Shown: one piece after another, positions 8,549 to 17,676 of the stretch
Layout: every line of letters starts with the position of its first letter
How positions within the stretch are numbered: the first letter of the stretch is position 1
Position numbers and translations under genes: made by a program
Notes under the pieces: generated by a model
Databases searched by the model: none
What the model saw: the letters and a program-made list of their open reading frames with translations, nothing else
What the model was told of the DNA's origin: nothing
NCBI GenBank assembly: GCA_947258755.1
Contig: CAMYJO010000012.1
Span: 2,743-63,950, forward strand
Direction of reading: 5' to 3'
DNA: 61,208 nucleotides
Source: an uncultured Gammaproteobacteria bacterium
GTDB taxonomy: Bacteria; Pseudomonadota; Gammaproteobacteria; JAADHQ01

Positions 8549-9616
8549 ATGCGAGCCCATGCGCGAATTAGCCTGCAAGCCCTGAGGCATAATCTGCAGC
8601 AAGTCGGGGAGCTGGCACCCGCTGCGCGCATCATGTCTGTTATCAAAGCCAATGCCTACGGCCATGGTATGGTCGAAGCGGCGCAGGCATTGGCGGATAG
8701 TGACAGTTATGCCGTCGCCACAGTCTATGAGGCAGTGACACTGCGTCAGGCCGCTATCGATAAAAAGATCATTGTTCTGCAAGGGGCCAGTAGTCGGGAA
8801 GAATTGCTGTTGGCTACTGAGCATAAACTTGACCTCGCCGTACATAACCACAATCAGTTGCATCTGCTGGAGTCGGCCGAACTGACAGCGGGGATGGATG
8901 TATGGTTAAAAATCGATACCGGCATGCATCGTCTGGGATTTGCCATCGACGATAGCCATGAAGTCATGGCGCGCCTGCAGCAATGTCCGCAGGTGGGTGC
9001 GATCCGTATCATGAGTCATTTTGCCAATGCGGATGATCCCGGTGATGAACTGAATGACAAACAATGGCGGGATTTTCTTCAGGTAACGACAGGTCACGCT
9101 GCCGAGCGCAGTATTGCCAACTCGGCGGCTATCTGTGCAAGCAAGGACTATCATCTGGATTGGGTGCGGCCGGGTATTATGCTCTATGGGGTTAATCCGT
9201 TTCTGCCCGGCAAGGGAGAAACCCCCTCACTGCAAGCGGTGATGACCCTGTCTTCACGCCTGCTATCTGTACAGCAGCATCGTCGTGGCGATACGATTGG
9301 CTATGGTGCCTCCTGGGCATGCCCCGAGGACATGCCGGTGGGTGTGGTATCAATAGGCTATGGTGACGGTTATCCACGCCATGCCAAACCAGGCACGCCG
9401 GTTTTAATCAATGGCATCAAGCTGCCATTAGTTGGGCGCGTATCGATGGATATGATTTGTGTCGACTTGCGTCAATGTCCACAAGCCGCCATTGGTGATG
9501 AGGTGATCTTATGGGGTGATGGCCTCGCAGTTGAGGACGTTGCCCTGCATGCGGACACCATTGGCTATGAATTATTATGCAAAGTAACATCGCGTGTGGA
9601 ATTCAGCTATGTCTGA
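8549..9616 (+). CDS. alr: Alanine racemase
   Basis: PLP enzyme that interconverts L- and D-alanine for peptidoglycan precursors in the cytoplasm. The PLP lysine is in SVIKANAYGHG (about residue 33) and the second catalytic tyrosine in IGYGASW (about 252). RPGIMLYGVNP and VSMDMICVDL are further family blocks. The length of 355 residues is standard. It starts 40 bases after dnaB and is probably co-transcribed. Confidence 0.97.
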   Translation: MRAHARISLQALRHNLQQVGELAPAARIMSVIKANAYGHGMVEAAQALADSDSYAVATVYEAVTLRQAAIDKKIIVLQGASSREELLLATEHKLDLAVHNHNQLHLLESAELTAGMDVWLKIDTGMHRLGFAIDDSHEVMARLQQCPQVGAIRIMSHFANADDPGDELNDKQWRDFLQVTTGHAAERSIANSAAICASKDYHLDWVRPGIMLYGVNPFLPGKGETPSLQAVMTLSSRLLSVQQHRRGDTIGYGASWACPEDMPVGVVSIGYGDGYPRHAKPGTPVLINGIKLPLVGRVSMDMICVDLRQCPQAAIGDEVILWGDGLAVEDVALHADTIGYELLCKVTSRVEFSYV

Positions 9617-9645
9617 AAAAACACTGACGTCGGAAGGGAACGCTC

Positions 9646-11010
9646 ATGGCGCGTGAAAAAATCACCTATACCTGTAATCAATGTGGCGCGCAGTCACCCA
9701 AATGGGCCGGACAATGCGGCGATTGCGGTGCCTGGAATTCGATGTCTGAGTCGGTGACCAGCAAGGTTAGTACCCATCCACGATTTACCAGTTACGCCGG
9801 CGATGCCAGTGGATCACAACTGGAGTCGTTGTCCGATGTCGTCTGTACGGATCAGGAGCGCATCGGCTCTGGCCTGAATGAACTGGACCGGGTGCTGGGG
9901 GGTGGCTTGGTGCCCGGCTCGGTGACCTTGATCGGTGGTGACCCCGGTATCGGTAAGTCGACCCTGTTATTACAGAGCCTGGCCGTGTTGTCCGGACGTA
10001 TGCCGACGCTGTATGTGACCGGTGAGGAATCCAAACAACAAGTCAGTATGCGCGCGCACCGCCTCGGCCTTCCAGGTGATGACCTACAATTGCTTACCGA
10101 GACCTCGATCGAAAGAATGTTGACGATAGCATCCCGGGAGAAGCCAAAAATTCTGGCCGTGGATTCCATTCAGACCGTTTTTACCGATGCCTTGCAGTCG
10201 GCGCCCGGCTCGGTAGCGCAGGTCAGGGAAAGTGCTGCGCAATTGGTGCGTTATGCCAAGCAAACCAACACCTCCTTATTCCTGGTCGGGCATGTGACCA
10301 AGGAAGGTACGCTGGCCGGTCCACGGGTACTGGAACACATGGTCGACACGGTATTGTATTTCGAAGGTGAATCCAGCAGCCGTTACCGTGTTATCCGTGC
10401 GATCAAGAACCGCTTCGGTGCCGTCAATGAGCTCGGCGTATTCGCCATGACCGAAAAGGGGCTGCGCGAAGTCAGTAACCCATCGGCGATATTTCTGTCG
10501 CGGCATGATGAGCCGGTCCCGGGTAGTGTGATCCTGGTGACCTGGGAAGGCAGTCGACCAATGCTGGTCGAAGTGCAGGCACTGGTTGATGAGAGTCATG
10601 CCGCTAACCCGCGAAGAGTGACCCTGGGTCTGGAGCAGAATCGCCTGGCCATGTTGTTGGCGGTATTGCATCGTCATGCCGGCATCGCCATGTATGACCA
10701 GGATGTGTTTGCCAACGTGGTTGGCGGTGTCAGGGTCAGTGAAACCGCATCGGACCTACCGGTGTTGTTGGCCATTCTATCGAGCTTTCGTAATCAGAAT
10801 CTACCGCAGGACCTGGTTTGTTTCGGTGAGGTCGGCCTGGCTGGCGAAATCCGCCCGGTGCCGAATGGTCAGGAGCGCATACGTGAGGCGGCCAAGCACG
10901 GCTTTAAAAAGGCCATTGTGCCGGCGGCCAATGTGAATAAAAAAGACATGATAGAAGGCATGGAAATCATCCCGGTTCATCGCCTCAGTGAGGCCATCGA
11001 TAGCCTCTAA
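9646..11010 (+). CDS. radA: DNA repair protein RadA
   Basis: RecA-related branch-migration helicase for recombination intermediates. An N-terminal C4 zinc finger (CNQCGAQSPKWAGQCGDC, about residues 10-27) precedes the RecA-like core with Walker A GGDPGIGKST (about 95-104), the RadA-specific KNRFG motif (about 253) and a Lon-protease-like C-terminal domain ending in AKHGFKKAIVPAANVNKK. The length of 454 residues is normal. It is separated from alr by 29 bases. Confidence 0.98.
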   Translation: MAREKITYTCNQCGAQSPKWAGQCGDCGAWNSMSESVTSKVSTHPRFTSYAGDASGSQLESLSDVVCTDQERIGSGLNELDRVLGGGLVPGSVTLIGGDPGIGKSTLLLQSLAVLSGRMPTLYVTGEESKQQVSMRAHRLGLPGDDLQLLTETSIERMLTIASREKPKILAVDSIQTVFTDALQSAPGSVAQVRESAAQLVRYAKQTNTSLFLVGHVTKEGTLAGPRVLEHMVDTVLYFEGESSSRYRVIRAIKNRFGAVNELGVFAMTEKGLREVSNPSAIFLSRHDEPVPGSVILVTWEGSRPMLVEVQALVDESHAANPRRVTLGLEQNRLAMLLAVLHRHAGIAMYDQDVFANVVGGVRVSETASDLPVLLAILSSFRNQNLPQDLVCFGEVGLAGEIRPVPNGQERIREAAKHGFKKAIVPAANVNKKDMIEGMEIIPVHRLSEAIDSL

Positions 11011-11032
11011 CATATGGACTTGAAGTGGAAGA

Positions 11033-11046
11033 TTGATATAGATCAG
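11033..11046 (+). promoter_or_regulatory. FNR/Anr-type box upstream of hemN
   Basis: TTGATATAGATCAG differs from the FNR consensus TTGAT-N4-ATCAA only in the last base. The centre is about 65 bases before the hemN ATG. If it acts as a class II activator site at -41.5, the start of transcription would fall near 11081, and a weak -10 candidate TAATCT sits at 11069-11074. Oxygen-independent hemN is a classic FNR/Anr target, so site and gene agree. Confidence 0.8.
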
Positions 11047-11104
11047 TACACGCTTGAGCTATAGTTATTAATCTGTAGCATCAGACAGATATTGGCGGTG
11101 TAAC

Positions 11105-12487
11105 ATGCAAGTAGAATTCAATCCGGACCTGATCAAACGTTATGACAAGGCGGGTCCCCGATACACATCCTATCCGACGGCAGTGCAATTTCATGAAGGC
11201 TTCTCGGAAGCAGACTATCGTGAGTATGCGCAGCAGAGTAATCGCGATAATGGCGCAGGGCCATTGTCACTGTATTTTCATCTGCCGTTCTGCGATACGG
11301 TCTGCTTCTATTGTGCCTGTAACAAGGTCGTTACCAAGGACCGTAGCAAGGCTGATACCTACCTGGATTATCTTTATCGCGAAATGGCTATGCAGGCCGA
11401 ATTATTTAATCCAGAGCGACCTGTCGATCAATTGCACTGGGGTGGCGGCACACCGACCTTTATCAGTCACGCACAAATGACAACCTTGATGCATAATACC
11501 CGTCGTCATTTTAATCTGCATGACGATGATAGCGGTGAGTACTCGATTGAAATCGACCCGCGCGAGGCACGTCCTGAAACCATTGCCTTGTTACGTGAGC
11601 TTGGTTTCAATCGCCTCAGTCTGGGTGTGCAGGACTTTGACCCGGCCGTGCAAAAGGCCGTCAATCGAATTCAGCCTGAACAACAAACCCTGGATACTAT
11701 CAATGCCGCCCGACAGGTCGGGTTTAAATCGATCAGTCTGGACCTGATCTATGGCCTGCCCTTACAAACTGTCGACAGCTTTAGCAAGACCCTGGAAAGG
11801 GTGATCGAGTTGGCGCCCGAACGCCTGTCGGTGTTCAATTATGCGCACATGCCGGAGATGTTCAAGCCGCAGCGGCGTATCCACGTCGAGCAATTACCAA
11901 CGGCTGCCGAGAAACTTGAGCTGCTGCATTACACCATCGAACGTCTGACAGCGGCGGGTTATGTCTATATCGGTATGGATCATTTTGCCCGTCCCGATGA
12001 TGAGCTCGCTATCGCCCAGACCGAAGGCAGTCTGTACCGAAACTTTCAGGGCTATTCGACCCATGCCGATTGTGACCTGGTGGCCATGGGGATCACTGGC
12101 CTGGGTCAAGTCGGTAATAGTTACAGTCAAAATGTGAAAACGCTCGATGACTATTATCAGCGCCTGGATGACGGTCATTTACCGGTGTATCGCGGCCTGG
12201 GCCTGAATGCGGATGACCGTCTGCGTCGACATGTCATTAATCGCTTGATGTGTGATTTTTCCCTGGACTGGGGCCAGCTCGATGCGCAATTCGGTATACA
12301 GGCGCAGACGTATTTTGAAAGTGAGTGGTCAGATTTGCAGACTATGCAGGCCGATGGCTTGCTCAGTTTAAGTGCTCAGCGTTTACAAGTCAGTTCCGCA
12401 GGCCGGCTGCTGATCCGTAATATCTGTATGGTGTTTGATAAGTATTTACGAGATAGTCAGGAACAGCGTTTTTCAAAAGTAATATAA
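11105..12487 (+). CDS. hemN: Oxygen-independent coproporphyrinogen III oxidase HemN
   Basis: Radical-SAM enzyme that decarboxylates coproporphyrinogen III to protoporphyrinogen IX without oxygen, for haem synthesis. The [4Fe-4S] motif is in FCDTVCFYCACNKV (about residues 61-74, CxxxCxxCxC, the HemN-specific form). The N-terminal YTSYPTA and LHWGGGTPTF blocks and the C-terminal HemN domain are present. The length of 460 residues fits true HemN rather than the shorter HemW. It is preceded by an FNR-like box, so anaerobic induction is likely. Confidence 0.97.
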   Translation: MQVEFNPDLIKRYDKAGPRYTSYPTAVQFHEGFSEADYREYAQQSNRDNGAGPLSLYFHLPFCDTVCFYCACNKVVTKDRSKADTYLDYLYREMAMQAELFNPERPVDQLHWGGGTPTFISHAQMTTLMHNTRRHFNLHDDDSGEYSIEIDPREARPETIALLRELGFNRLSLGVQDFDPAVQKAVNRIQPEQQTLDTINAARQVGFKSISLDLIYGLPLQTVDSFSKTLERVIELAPERLSVFNYAHMPEMFKPQRRIHVEQLPTAAEKLELLHYTIERLTAAGYVYIGMDHFARPDDELAIAQTEGSLYRNFQGYSTHADCDLVAMGITGLGQVGNSYSQNVKTLDDYYQRLDDGHLPVYRGLGLNADDRLRRHVINRLMCDFSLDWGQLDAQFGIQAQTYFESEWSDLQTMQADGLLSLSAQRLQVSSAGRLLIRNICMVFDKYLRDSQEQRFSKVI

Positions 12488-12527
12488 TTATTATTGGCGT
12501 GTCACCGGGGCGCACAATCATATCGCT

Positions 12528-12571
12528 GGCAGGCTTAACGGCCAGCAAAGCTGGTCGATTCTATGCCTGCC
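12528..12571. terminator. Nested hairpin between hemN and the convergent small gene
   Basis: An outer 7-bp stem (GGCAGGC at 12528-12534 with GCCTGCC at 12565-12571) encloses an inner 7-bp stem (GGCCAGC/GCTGGTC, one G:T pair) around an AAA loop. It lies between two convergent genes and could end both transcripts, but it has no long T run. Confidence 0.5.
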
Positions 12572-12596
12572 GGTGGTCGCCCGGGCGTAGAAAGTG

Positions 12597-12791
12597 CTAG
12601 CTGGCCTGGCGGTAGATCAGGCCAGTGCCGAACAGTACTTCGTCTTTTTTCAACTGGTTCAGGGGATAGCCATCATCATCGCCTACGGCAATGCGATCAA
12701 AGATATATTTATGGCTGTTCTCTTCAACGGTTTCAAAGATTTCCTTGCCTAGATGTGAGCCTATTACGGCACCATATTTTCTGCGTTTCAT
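12597..12791 (-). CDS. Small conserved-looking hypothetical protein (64 aa)
   Basis: The frame begins MKRRKYGAVIGSHLG and contains VGDDDGYPLNQLKKDEV and GTGLIYRQAS. It is preceded on its strand by GAAGAGGA about 9 bases before the ATG, a good ribosome site. Composition is balanced and there is no membrane span. It lies alone on the minus strand between hemN and aroC. I do not recognise a family; the ordered alternation of hydrophobic and charged residues suggests a small folded domain. Confidence 0.6.
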   Translation of the reverse strand: MKRRKYGAVIGSHLGKEIFETVEENSHKYIFDRIAVGDDDGYPLNQLKKDEVLFGTGLIYRQAS

Positions 12792-13042
12792 GGACCGGTG
12801 TCCTCTTCAAGAATAAGTGAGTCGATTATTTGCTGTTTTTGTGACAGTGTATAAATAATTAACGGCTGTCACCTCCCTATCTTTAATACCCGTTTTGATA
12901 ATTTGACCTAGCGCACAAAAATACGGGTGAAAGCATTGTAGATGACAAAAATATCGACCAGTAAGCGGGCCAGGAGTTCCTTTTGCAGTGTTAGGGATAA
13001 ATTAAGAGGAATTATTTTACGGATATCGCTACAATAGCGCCT

Positions 13043-14152
13043 ATGTCAGGAAATTCATTTGGAAAATTATTCACCGTGACCGGTTTTGGTGAGAGCCATG
13101 GGCCGGCATTGGGCTGTATTGTCGATGGTTGCCCCCCTGGGTTGGCATTATCCGAGGCCGACCTGCAGGGCGATTTGGACCGGCGCAAGCCGGGCCAATC
13201 GCGCCACACCACGCAGCGCCGCGAGGGTGATCAGGTGCGCATCCTGTCCGGGGTCTTTGAAGGCAAGACCACCGGCACGCCGATCGGATTGATGATCGAG
13301 AATACCGACCAGCGCTCCAAGGACTACTCCGAGATCATGGATCGTTTCCGTCCGGGGCACGCCGACTACACCTATCAGCAGAAATACGGCTTCCGTGACT
13401 ATCGTGGTGGTGGTCGCTCATCGGCGCGCGAGACCGCGATGCGTGTGGCCGCTGGCGCTATCGCCAAGAAATACCTGCAACAGCACTATGGCATCCTGAT
13501 CCGTGGTTATCTGGCGCAGATCGGCCCGATCGCGATCGACAGCATCGACTGGGATGTGGTCGAAACCAACCCATTTTTCTGCCCGGATGCCAGCAAGGTG
13601 GCCGAGCTCGAGGCCTACATGGATGCACTGCGCAAAGAGGGCAATTCGATCGGTGCCCGTGTCAACGTCGTTGCCACCGGCATGCCGCCCGGATGGGGCG
13701 AGCCGATCTTCGACCGCCTCGATGCCGATATTGCCCATGCACTGATGTCGATCAATGCGGTCAAGGGCGTTGAGATCGGCGCCGGTTTTGCATGCGTCGA
13801 ACAGAAGGGCACCGAACACCGCGATGAAATCACACCCGAGGGATTCCTGTCCAATCATGCCGGTGGCGTGCTCGGTGGCATCTCCAGTGGCCAGGATATT
13901 GTCGCCTCGATCGCGTTGAAGCCGACCTCGAGCATGCGTCTTCCTGGCAGGAGTATTAATGTCAAAGGTGAGCCTGTCGAAGTCGTGACCAAGGGCCGCC
14001 ATGATCCCTGTGTCGGTATCCGTGCGACGCCGATTGCTGAGGCCATGTTGGCAATTGTGCTAATGGACCATATGCTGCGGCATCGAGCGCAAAATATCGA
14101 TGTCGAGCTGGCTACACCCGTGGTGCCGGCGGGGAAGGGCAGTAGCGAGTAG
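13043..14152 (+). CDS. aroC: Chorismate synthase
   Basis: Converts 5-enolpyruvylshikimate-3-phosphate to chorismate, the last step of the shikimate pathway, using reduced FMN. The family signatures [18 protein letters not shown] (near residue 15), [18 protein letters not shown] (near 125) and the C-terminal [17 protein letters not shown] are intact. The length of 369 residues is normal. The last codons, AGT AGC GAG TAG, are part of a repeated hairpin sequence also found at leuD and leuB, so the C-terminus GSSE may be element-derived. Confidence 0.98.
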   Translation: MSGNSFGKLFTVTGFGESHGPALGCIVDGCPPGLALSEADLQGDLDRRKPGQSRHTTQRREGDQVRILSGVFEGKTTGTPIGLMIENTDQRSKDYSEIMDRFRPGHADYTYQQKYGFRDYRGGGRSSARETAMRVAAGAIAKKYLQQHYGILIRGYLAQIGPIAIDSIDWDVVETNPFFCPDASKVAELEAYMDALRKEGNSIGARVNVVATGMPPGWGEPIFDRLDADIAHALMSINAVKGVEIGAGFACVEQKGTEHRDEITPEGFLSNHAGGVLGGISSGQDIVASIALKPTSSMRLPGRSINVKGEPVEVVTKGRHDPCVGIRATPIAEAMLAIVLMDHMLRHRAQNIDVELATPVVPAGKGSSE

Positions 14153-14368
14153 CTAGTGGCTAGGGTAATGAGAATTGAACTATCCCATTCCAGCTACCGA
14201 CGACAAATTATCTGCATTGTGGGAGCGGCCCTTGGCCGCGATAAAACAGTGGCTAGTGGCTAGTAGCTAGTAGCGCAGTAAAACAGATTTCAGGTCTTAG
14301 TCTTTTACTAGCCACTAGCTACTCGTCCCTAGCTACTCGAATATCGCGGCCAAGGGCCGCTCCCACAG
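14141..14368. repeat. Composite nested palindromic element (REP arms outside a TAG-repeat hairpin)
   Basis: The REP core TGTGGGAGCGGCCCTTGGCC begins at 14218 and its inverted copy ends near 14367 (26-bp arms). Between them sits a second palindrome: CTAGTGGCTAGTAGCTAGTA at about 14251-14274 against TACTAGCCACTAGCTACTCG at about 14306-14325, with a further CTAGCTACTCG at 14330-14340. A first half-copy of the TAG repeat (AGTAGCGAGTAGCTAGTGGC, 14141-14160) carries the aroC stop codon. The second palindrome type recurs after leuD and leuB. It looks like one repeat family inserted in another. Confidence 0.85.
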
Positions 14369-14513
14369 TTCCCTCAGCTCCCGAAACTCCCACAGAAAAT
14401 CAATATATAAAGTATCGTTACTGCAAGTGCGATCCATAAGCTACTGATACCATTTGATTTAAAAATCCTTAATTCCCTCATGATTTCCAATGTTGTGCCG
14501 AAATAGATACTAG

Positions 14514-14855
14514 CTTCGCAGCTACGATGGTGAATTGGCCGAAGCCTATACAATCATTAATGTCTGGAATCAGGAAAAAGCCGCTGCCGCTTTGGCAATC
14601 CTGGATAAAGATATCGCCACGGTCACTAACGCGCGTGCAACCTTCGGTGCATTACAGAACCGCTTCGAGGCCGTGATTTCCAATCTGCAGGCCAACTCGG
14701 AAAGCTATACGGCCGCCCGCAGCCGCATTCAGGACGACGATTTTGCCACCGAGTCGGCCAACCTGCCCCGTAATCAGATAATGCAACAGGCCAGCATCTC
14801 GATCCTGTCACAGGCCAATTCAGCGCCGCAGATTGCGTTGAGTTTATTGCAGTAA
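14514..14855 (+). pseudogene. Flagellin C-terminal remnant
   Basis: From about residue 40 the frame reads ARATFGALQNRFEAVISNLQ, then SRIQDDDFATESANLPRNQI and ILSQANSAPQIALSLLQ, which is the conserved C-terminal domain (D1/D0) of bacterial flagellin. The N-terminal D0/D1 half and the central domain are absent: the frame is closed by a TAG at 14511 and no ATG or good ribosome site exists (only TTG 14535). The family normally has NLTRNQI and ANQAP, so substitutions have accumulated. It is best read as a decayed gene fragment next to the composite repeat. Confidence 0.8.
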
Positions 14856-14911
14856 AAAACCATCTCGCAAGTTAATAGCGACGCATCCTGCGATCATACC
14901 GCAGTATCGTT

Positions 14912-15994
14912 TTATTCTGGTGTCTCGATCTCATCGGTGCGGCTGAAGCTCTGCCAGAGTTCTGCACTCATGCCAGCAAAGGCCGCGTTGAAACGGTCGT
15001 CGCTATTATTTTCTCCGACCTTGCGAATCAGGATACGAGTTATCTGCGTGGGGTACTTGCGTGCCAGCTTGGCATAGACCTCAGGATCTTTTTCACCGGA
15101 ATCACCCACCAGAATAAATTGTCGTTGTGGGTAACGTTTCAGGATGGATTCAAGAATGTTCATTTTGTATTCGACCGGATCAGCAAACAGATTCAGAAAG
15201 CTGCTATCTTTCCAGCGAAAGTCTTTCATGTAAAACAAGCCACGCGGAAATCCGGCCTTGTCCATAAAGTCTTTGAGTTCCGGGTACAGTTGCCAGGGGC
15301 TGGCCGATACATAATGGAAAACGGTCGCTGGTGTTCGTTGCCATCGCCGATATATCGTCGCCATGCCGGGTGCCGCCTTGAATGGACGTAAAAAGGTATT
15401 CCTGATCAACTCTTTTTTATCACTGACATTGCTGATCTTGATGGTATCGTCGATATCGGAAATAATGCTCAGTCCTTTACGTGGGACCAACAGCAGGTCT
15501 CCCTGGAAAGATCGTTTGTCCTTTTTGGGTAATTGCGCATGAAATTGAATCGGATATTCGTTGTTTGCTGAGAGCAGGGACATGATCTGTGTTTCGGTGG
15601 TTTGCGCCTTAGTAGAAAAATGTCCGTTGGCTGTCGATTTTTTCATGGCATGGGTCTTGTTGCCCAGCTTGATTGTGATGCGTTTGCCGCGTTCATTATC
15701 GACCTTGAACCAGTGTGTTCTTTGTTGCAGCAGGTTTTTATGTTCAGTTGCGTTTTCGGTAGGGAGCGCCAATGCTTTGCGTAGCACGCTGTTGATCTCT
15801 CCCAGGGTTTCAGGTTCAAAGATCCAGCCATGGAAGTGCAGTGTCCATGTGTCCTTGTCGATAGCTTGGCTGGCTTCGGCTGGAAAAAAGATGACTTGTT
15901 CATCGTCTTTAATTACAGACGATGAAAACCAGTCCCATCCCGAGTAGGCCGAGGACGACATTAGCATCGCGACGAACGTTGTCAGTATCTTCAT
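14912..15994 (-). CDS. Exported App1-like phosphatase domain protein (DUF2183)
   Basis: A 360-residue protein with a signal peptide (MKILTTFVAMLMSSSAYSGW). Its C-terminal half carries the HAD-like motif SDIDDTIKISNV, HYVSASPWQLYPEL and FILVGDSGEKDPEVY, which match the App1/DUF2183 domain related to yeast phosphatidate phosphatase App1. The N-terminal half resembles the region usually paired with it in bacteria. I chose the second of two adjacent ATGs (15994), 6 bases from AAGGA; the longer frame to 16081 lacks a signal at its start. The substrate is unknown; lipid phosphates are a reasonable guess from the family. Confidence 0.8.
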   Translation of the reverse strand: MKILTTFVAMLMSSSAYSGWDWFSSSVIKDDEQVIFFPAEASQAIDKDTWTLHFHGWIFEPETLGEINSVLRKALALPTENATEHKNLLQQRTHWFKVDNERGKRITIKLGNKTHAMKKSTANGHFSTKAQTTETQIMSLLSANNEYPIQFHAQLPKKDKRSFQGDLLLVPRKGLSIISDIDDTIKISNVSDKKELIRNTFLRPFKAAPGMATIYRRWQRTPATVFHYVSASPWQLYPELKDFMDKAGFPRGLFYMKDFRWKDSSFLNLFADPVEYKMNILESILKRYPQRQFILVGDSGEKDPEVYAKLARKYPTQITRILIRKVGENNSDDRFNAAFAGMSAELWQSFSRTDEIETPE

Positions 15995-16124
15995 CATGGG
16001 TCCTTTTGCTAGATTTATATAATCCTTTAGCGCATTCTTGCATAATTGACATGATATGTCTCCGCTGTGCCATGCAGGCAATCATTGATCCCTTCAGCGC
16101 ATGGCTTTATCATGCCTGACTCCT

Positions 16125-17294
16125 ATGAGCAAAAAGTACAGCCAACTGCCACCTTGTTCACCGCCTTACTGGCGTTTGTCCGGGTTCTATTTCTTTTATT
16201 TCGCCAGCCTCGGCGCGTTATTACCTTACTGGAGCCCCTATCTGAAAACCCTGGGCTTCAGCAGTTTCCAGATCGGTTTACTGATGTCGATTGTGCTGGC
16301 AACCAAAATCGTTGCCCCGAATGTGTGGGGCTGGATTGCAGATCATACCGGCCAACGCATGATCATTGTGCGTCTGGCATCATTGCTCAGCGCCGTATGC
16401 TTTGCCGGGGTCTTTATCGATTCCGGTTTCTGGTGGCTGGTGATTGTCATGGTCTGTTTCAGTTTTTTCTGGAATGCCTCTCTGCCGCAGTTTGAAGCGA
16501 CGACCATGAATTTTCTCGGCTGTGAAACCCATCGCTATAACACCATCCGCATGTGGGGTTCGATCGGTTTTATCGTCACCGCCATCGGTGTCGGCTGGTT
16601 GGTTGAATGGCGCGACCTGTCGGTAGTACCGGTGGTCATATTGCTGGTGTTCTTTACCATCTGGATCAGTAGCCTGGCCGTGCCTGAATGCGCCGTCGAT
16701 CATCCGCATATAGAACATGAATCTTTGCGCCAGGTGTTGAAGCGCAAGGAGGTTGTCGCCTTGTTACTCAGTTGTATGTTGATACAGGCCAGCCATGGTG
16801 CCTATTATACTTTTTACAGTATTTATCTACAGGATCTGTCTTACTCAAATACAGTTATCGGTCAGCTCTGGGCACTGGGTGTGATTGCCGAGATCGTGTT
16901 GTTCGTGTTGATGTTTCGTCTGATGCCGCGCTTTGGTCCACGCCAGTTATTCTTGTTGGCCTTGCTATTGTCGGCACTACGCTGGTTGTTGATCGCGCAG
17001 TGGCCGGAGTCAATATTCTGGCTTGTCGTTGCACAACTGCTGCACGCAGCCAGTTTTGGTGTTGTGCATGCCGTGGCCATACATTTGATCCACCAGTTCT
17101 TTACTGGCAAACACCAGGGGCGCGGACAGGCTTTATATAGTAGTACCAGTTTTGGTGTCGGCGGGGCATTCGGTAGTTTTCTTAGTGGCGCCTTGTGGCA
17201 GGGCCTGGGAGGGCAGAATGTATTTTTATTGTCAGCCCTGTTTGCCGTTCTGGCTTATCTCGTCGCCTTGTGGGGCGTCAGGGAACGTGTTTGA
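16125..17294 (+). CDS. MFS transporter, 3-phenylpropionate/nucleoside-type (MFS_1-like)
   Basis: About 390 residues with twelve predicted membrane spans. The start SGFYFFYFASLGALLPYWSP followed by YLKTLGFSSFQIGLLMS is typical of the HcaT-like branch of the major facilitator superfamily. WGWIADHTGQR is the loop 2-3 signature and FWNASLPQFEATTMNFLG follows in span 4. I chose ATG 16125 because the preceding residues of the longer frame are not conserved in character. It is divergent from the App1-like gene. The substrate is not predictable. Confidence 0.82.
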   Translation: MSKKYSQLPPCSPPYWRLSGFYFFYFASLGALLPYWSPYLKTLGFSSFQIGLLMSIVLATKIVAPNVWGWIADHTGQRMIIVRLASLLSAVCFAGVFIDSGFWWLVIVMVCFSFFWNASLPQFEATTMNFLGCETHRYNTIRMWGSIGFIVTAIGVGWLVEWRDLSVVPVVILLVFFTIWISSLAVPECAVDHPHIEHESLRQVLKRKEVVALLLSCMLIQASHGAYYTFYSIYLQDLSYSNTVIGQLWALGVIAEIVLFVLMFRLMPRFGPRQLFLLALLLSALRWLLIAQWPESIFWLVVAQLLHAASFGVVHAVAIHLIHQFFTGKHQGRGQALYSSTSFGVGGAFGSFLSGALWQGLGGQNVFLLSALFAVLAYLVALWGVRERV

Positions 17295-17676
17295 AAGTAT
17301 TTTTTTATTGAAAATATTAAGCGCGAAGGCACGAAGAAAAAAGAATAGGTCATTGCACGACAGCGAAGCAATCTATCAATGCTTGCATCTAATAGCTGTA
17401 CAACATAGGTGACAGATCGCCGCAGTCATTCTCGTTCCTTCGCGATGACAAATCTTATAAATACTAAAAGCCCGTCTTTGATTAATTCGGTTTTCTCAGT
17501 GCCTTTGTGCTGCTACGGGTGCCAGAATTCGTTGTCTCGTGGCCAAGGGCCGCTCCTGCAGGAGCTTATTGAACGATTGTTATTCTTTGTACTTTCGTGC
17601 CTTCGTGGCAAGTTTTTACACATTTCAAATCACTCGCGTTGTTTATGGCTTTTAAGAAACAGAATGCGCTGGATGA
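17295..17676. repeat. Repeat-rich gap between the MFS gene and lysR
   Basis: No gene is seen in these 382 bases. It contains a degenerate palindrome at 17349-17449 (GTCATTGCACGACAGCGAAG at one end, TTCCTTCGCGATGAC at the other), a common proteobacterial intergenic repeat type. A 12-bp inverted pair CGAAGGCACGAA (17324-17335) and TTCGTGCCTTCG (17594-17605) is present, as is one degenerate REP half (GTGGCCAAGGGCCGCTCCTG, from 17539). These look like accumulated mobile palindromes in a gap between convergent genes. Confidence 0.7.

Noticed and set aside
13418-14002. 194-residue minus-strand frame inside aroC
   Set aside because: Antisense to fully conserved chorismate synthase; no ribosome site or recognisable motif.
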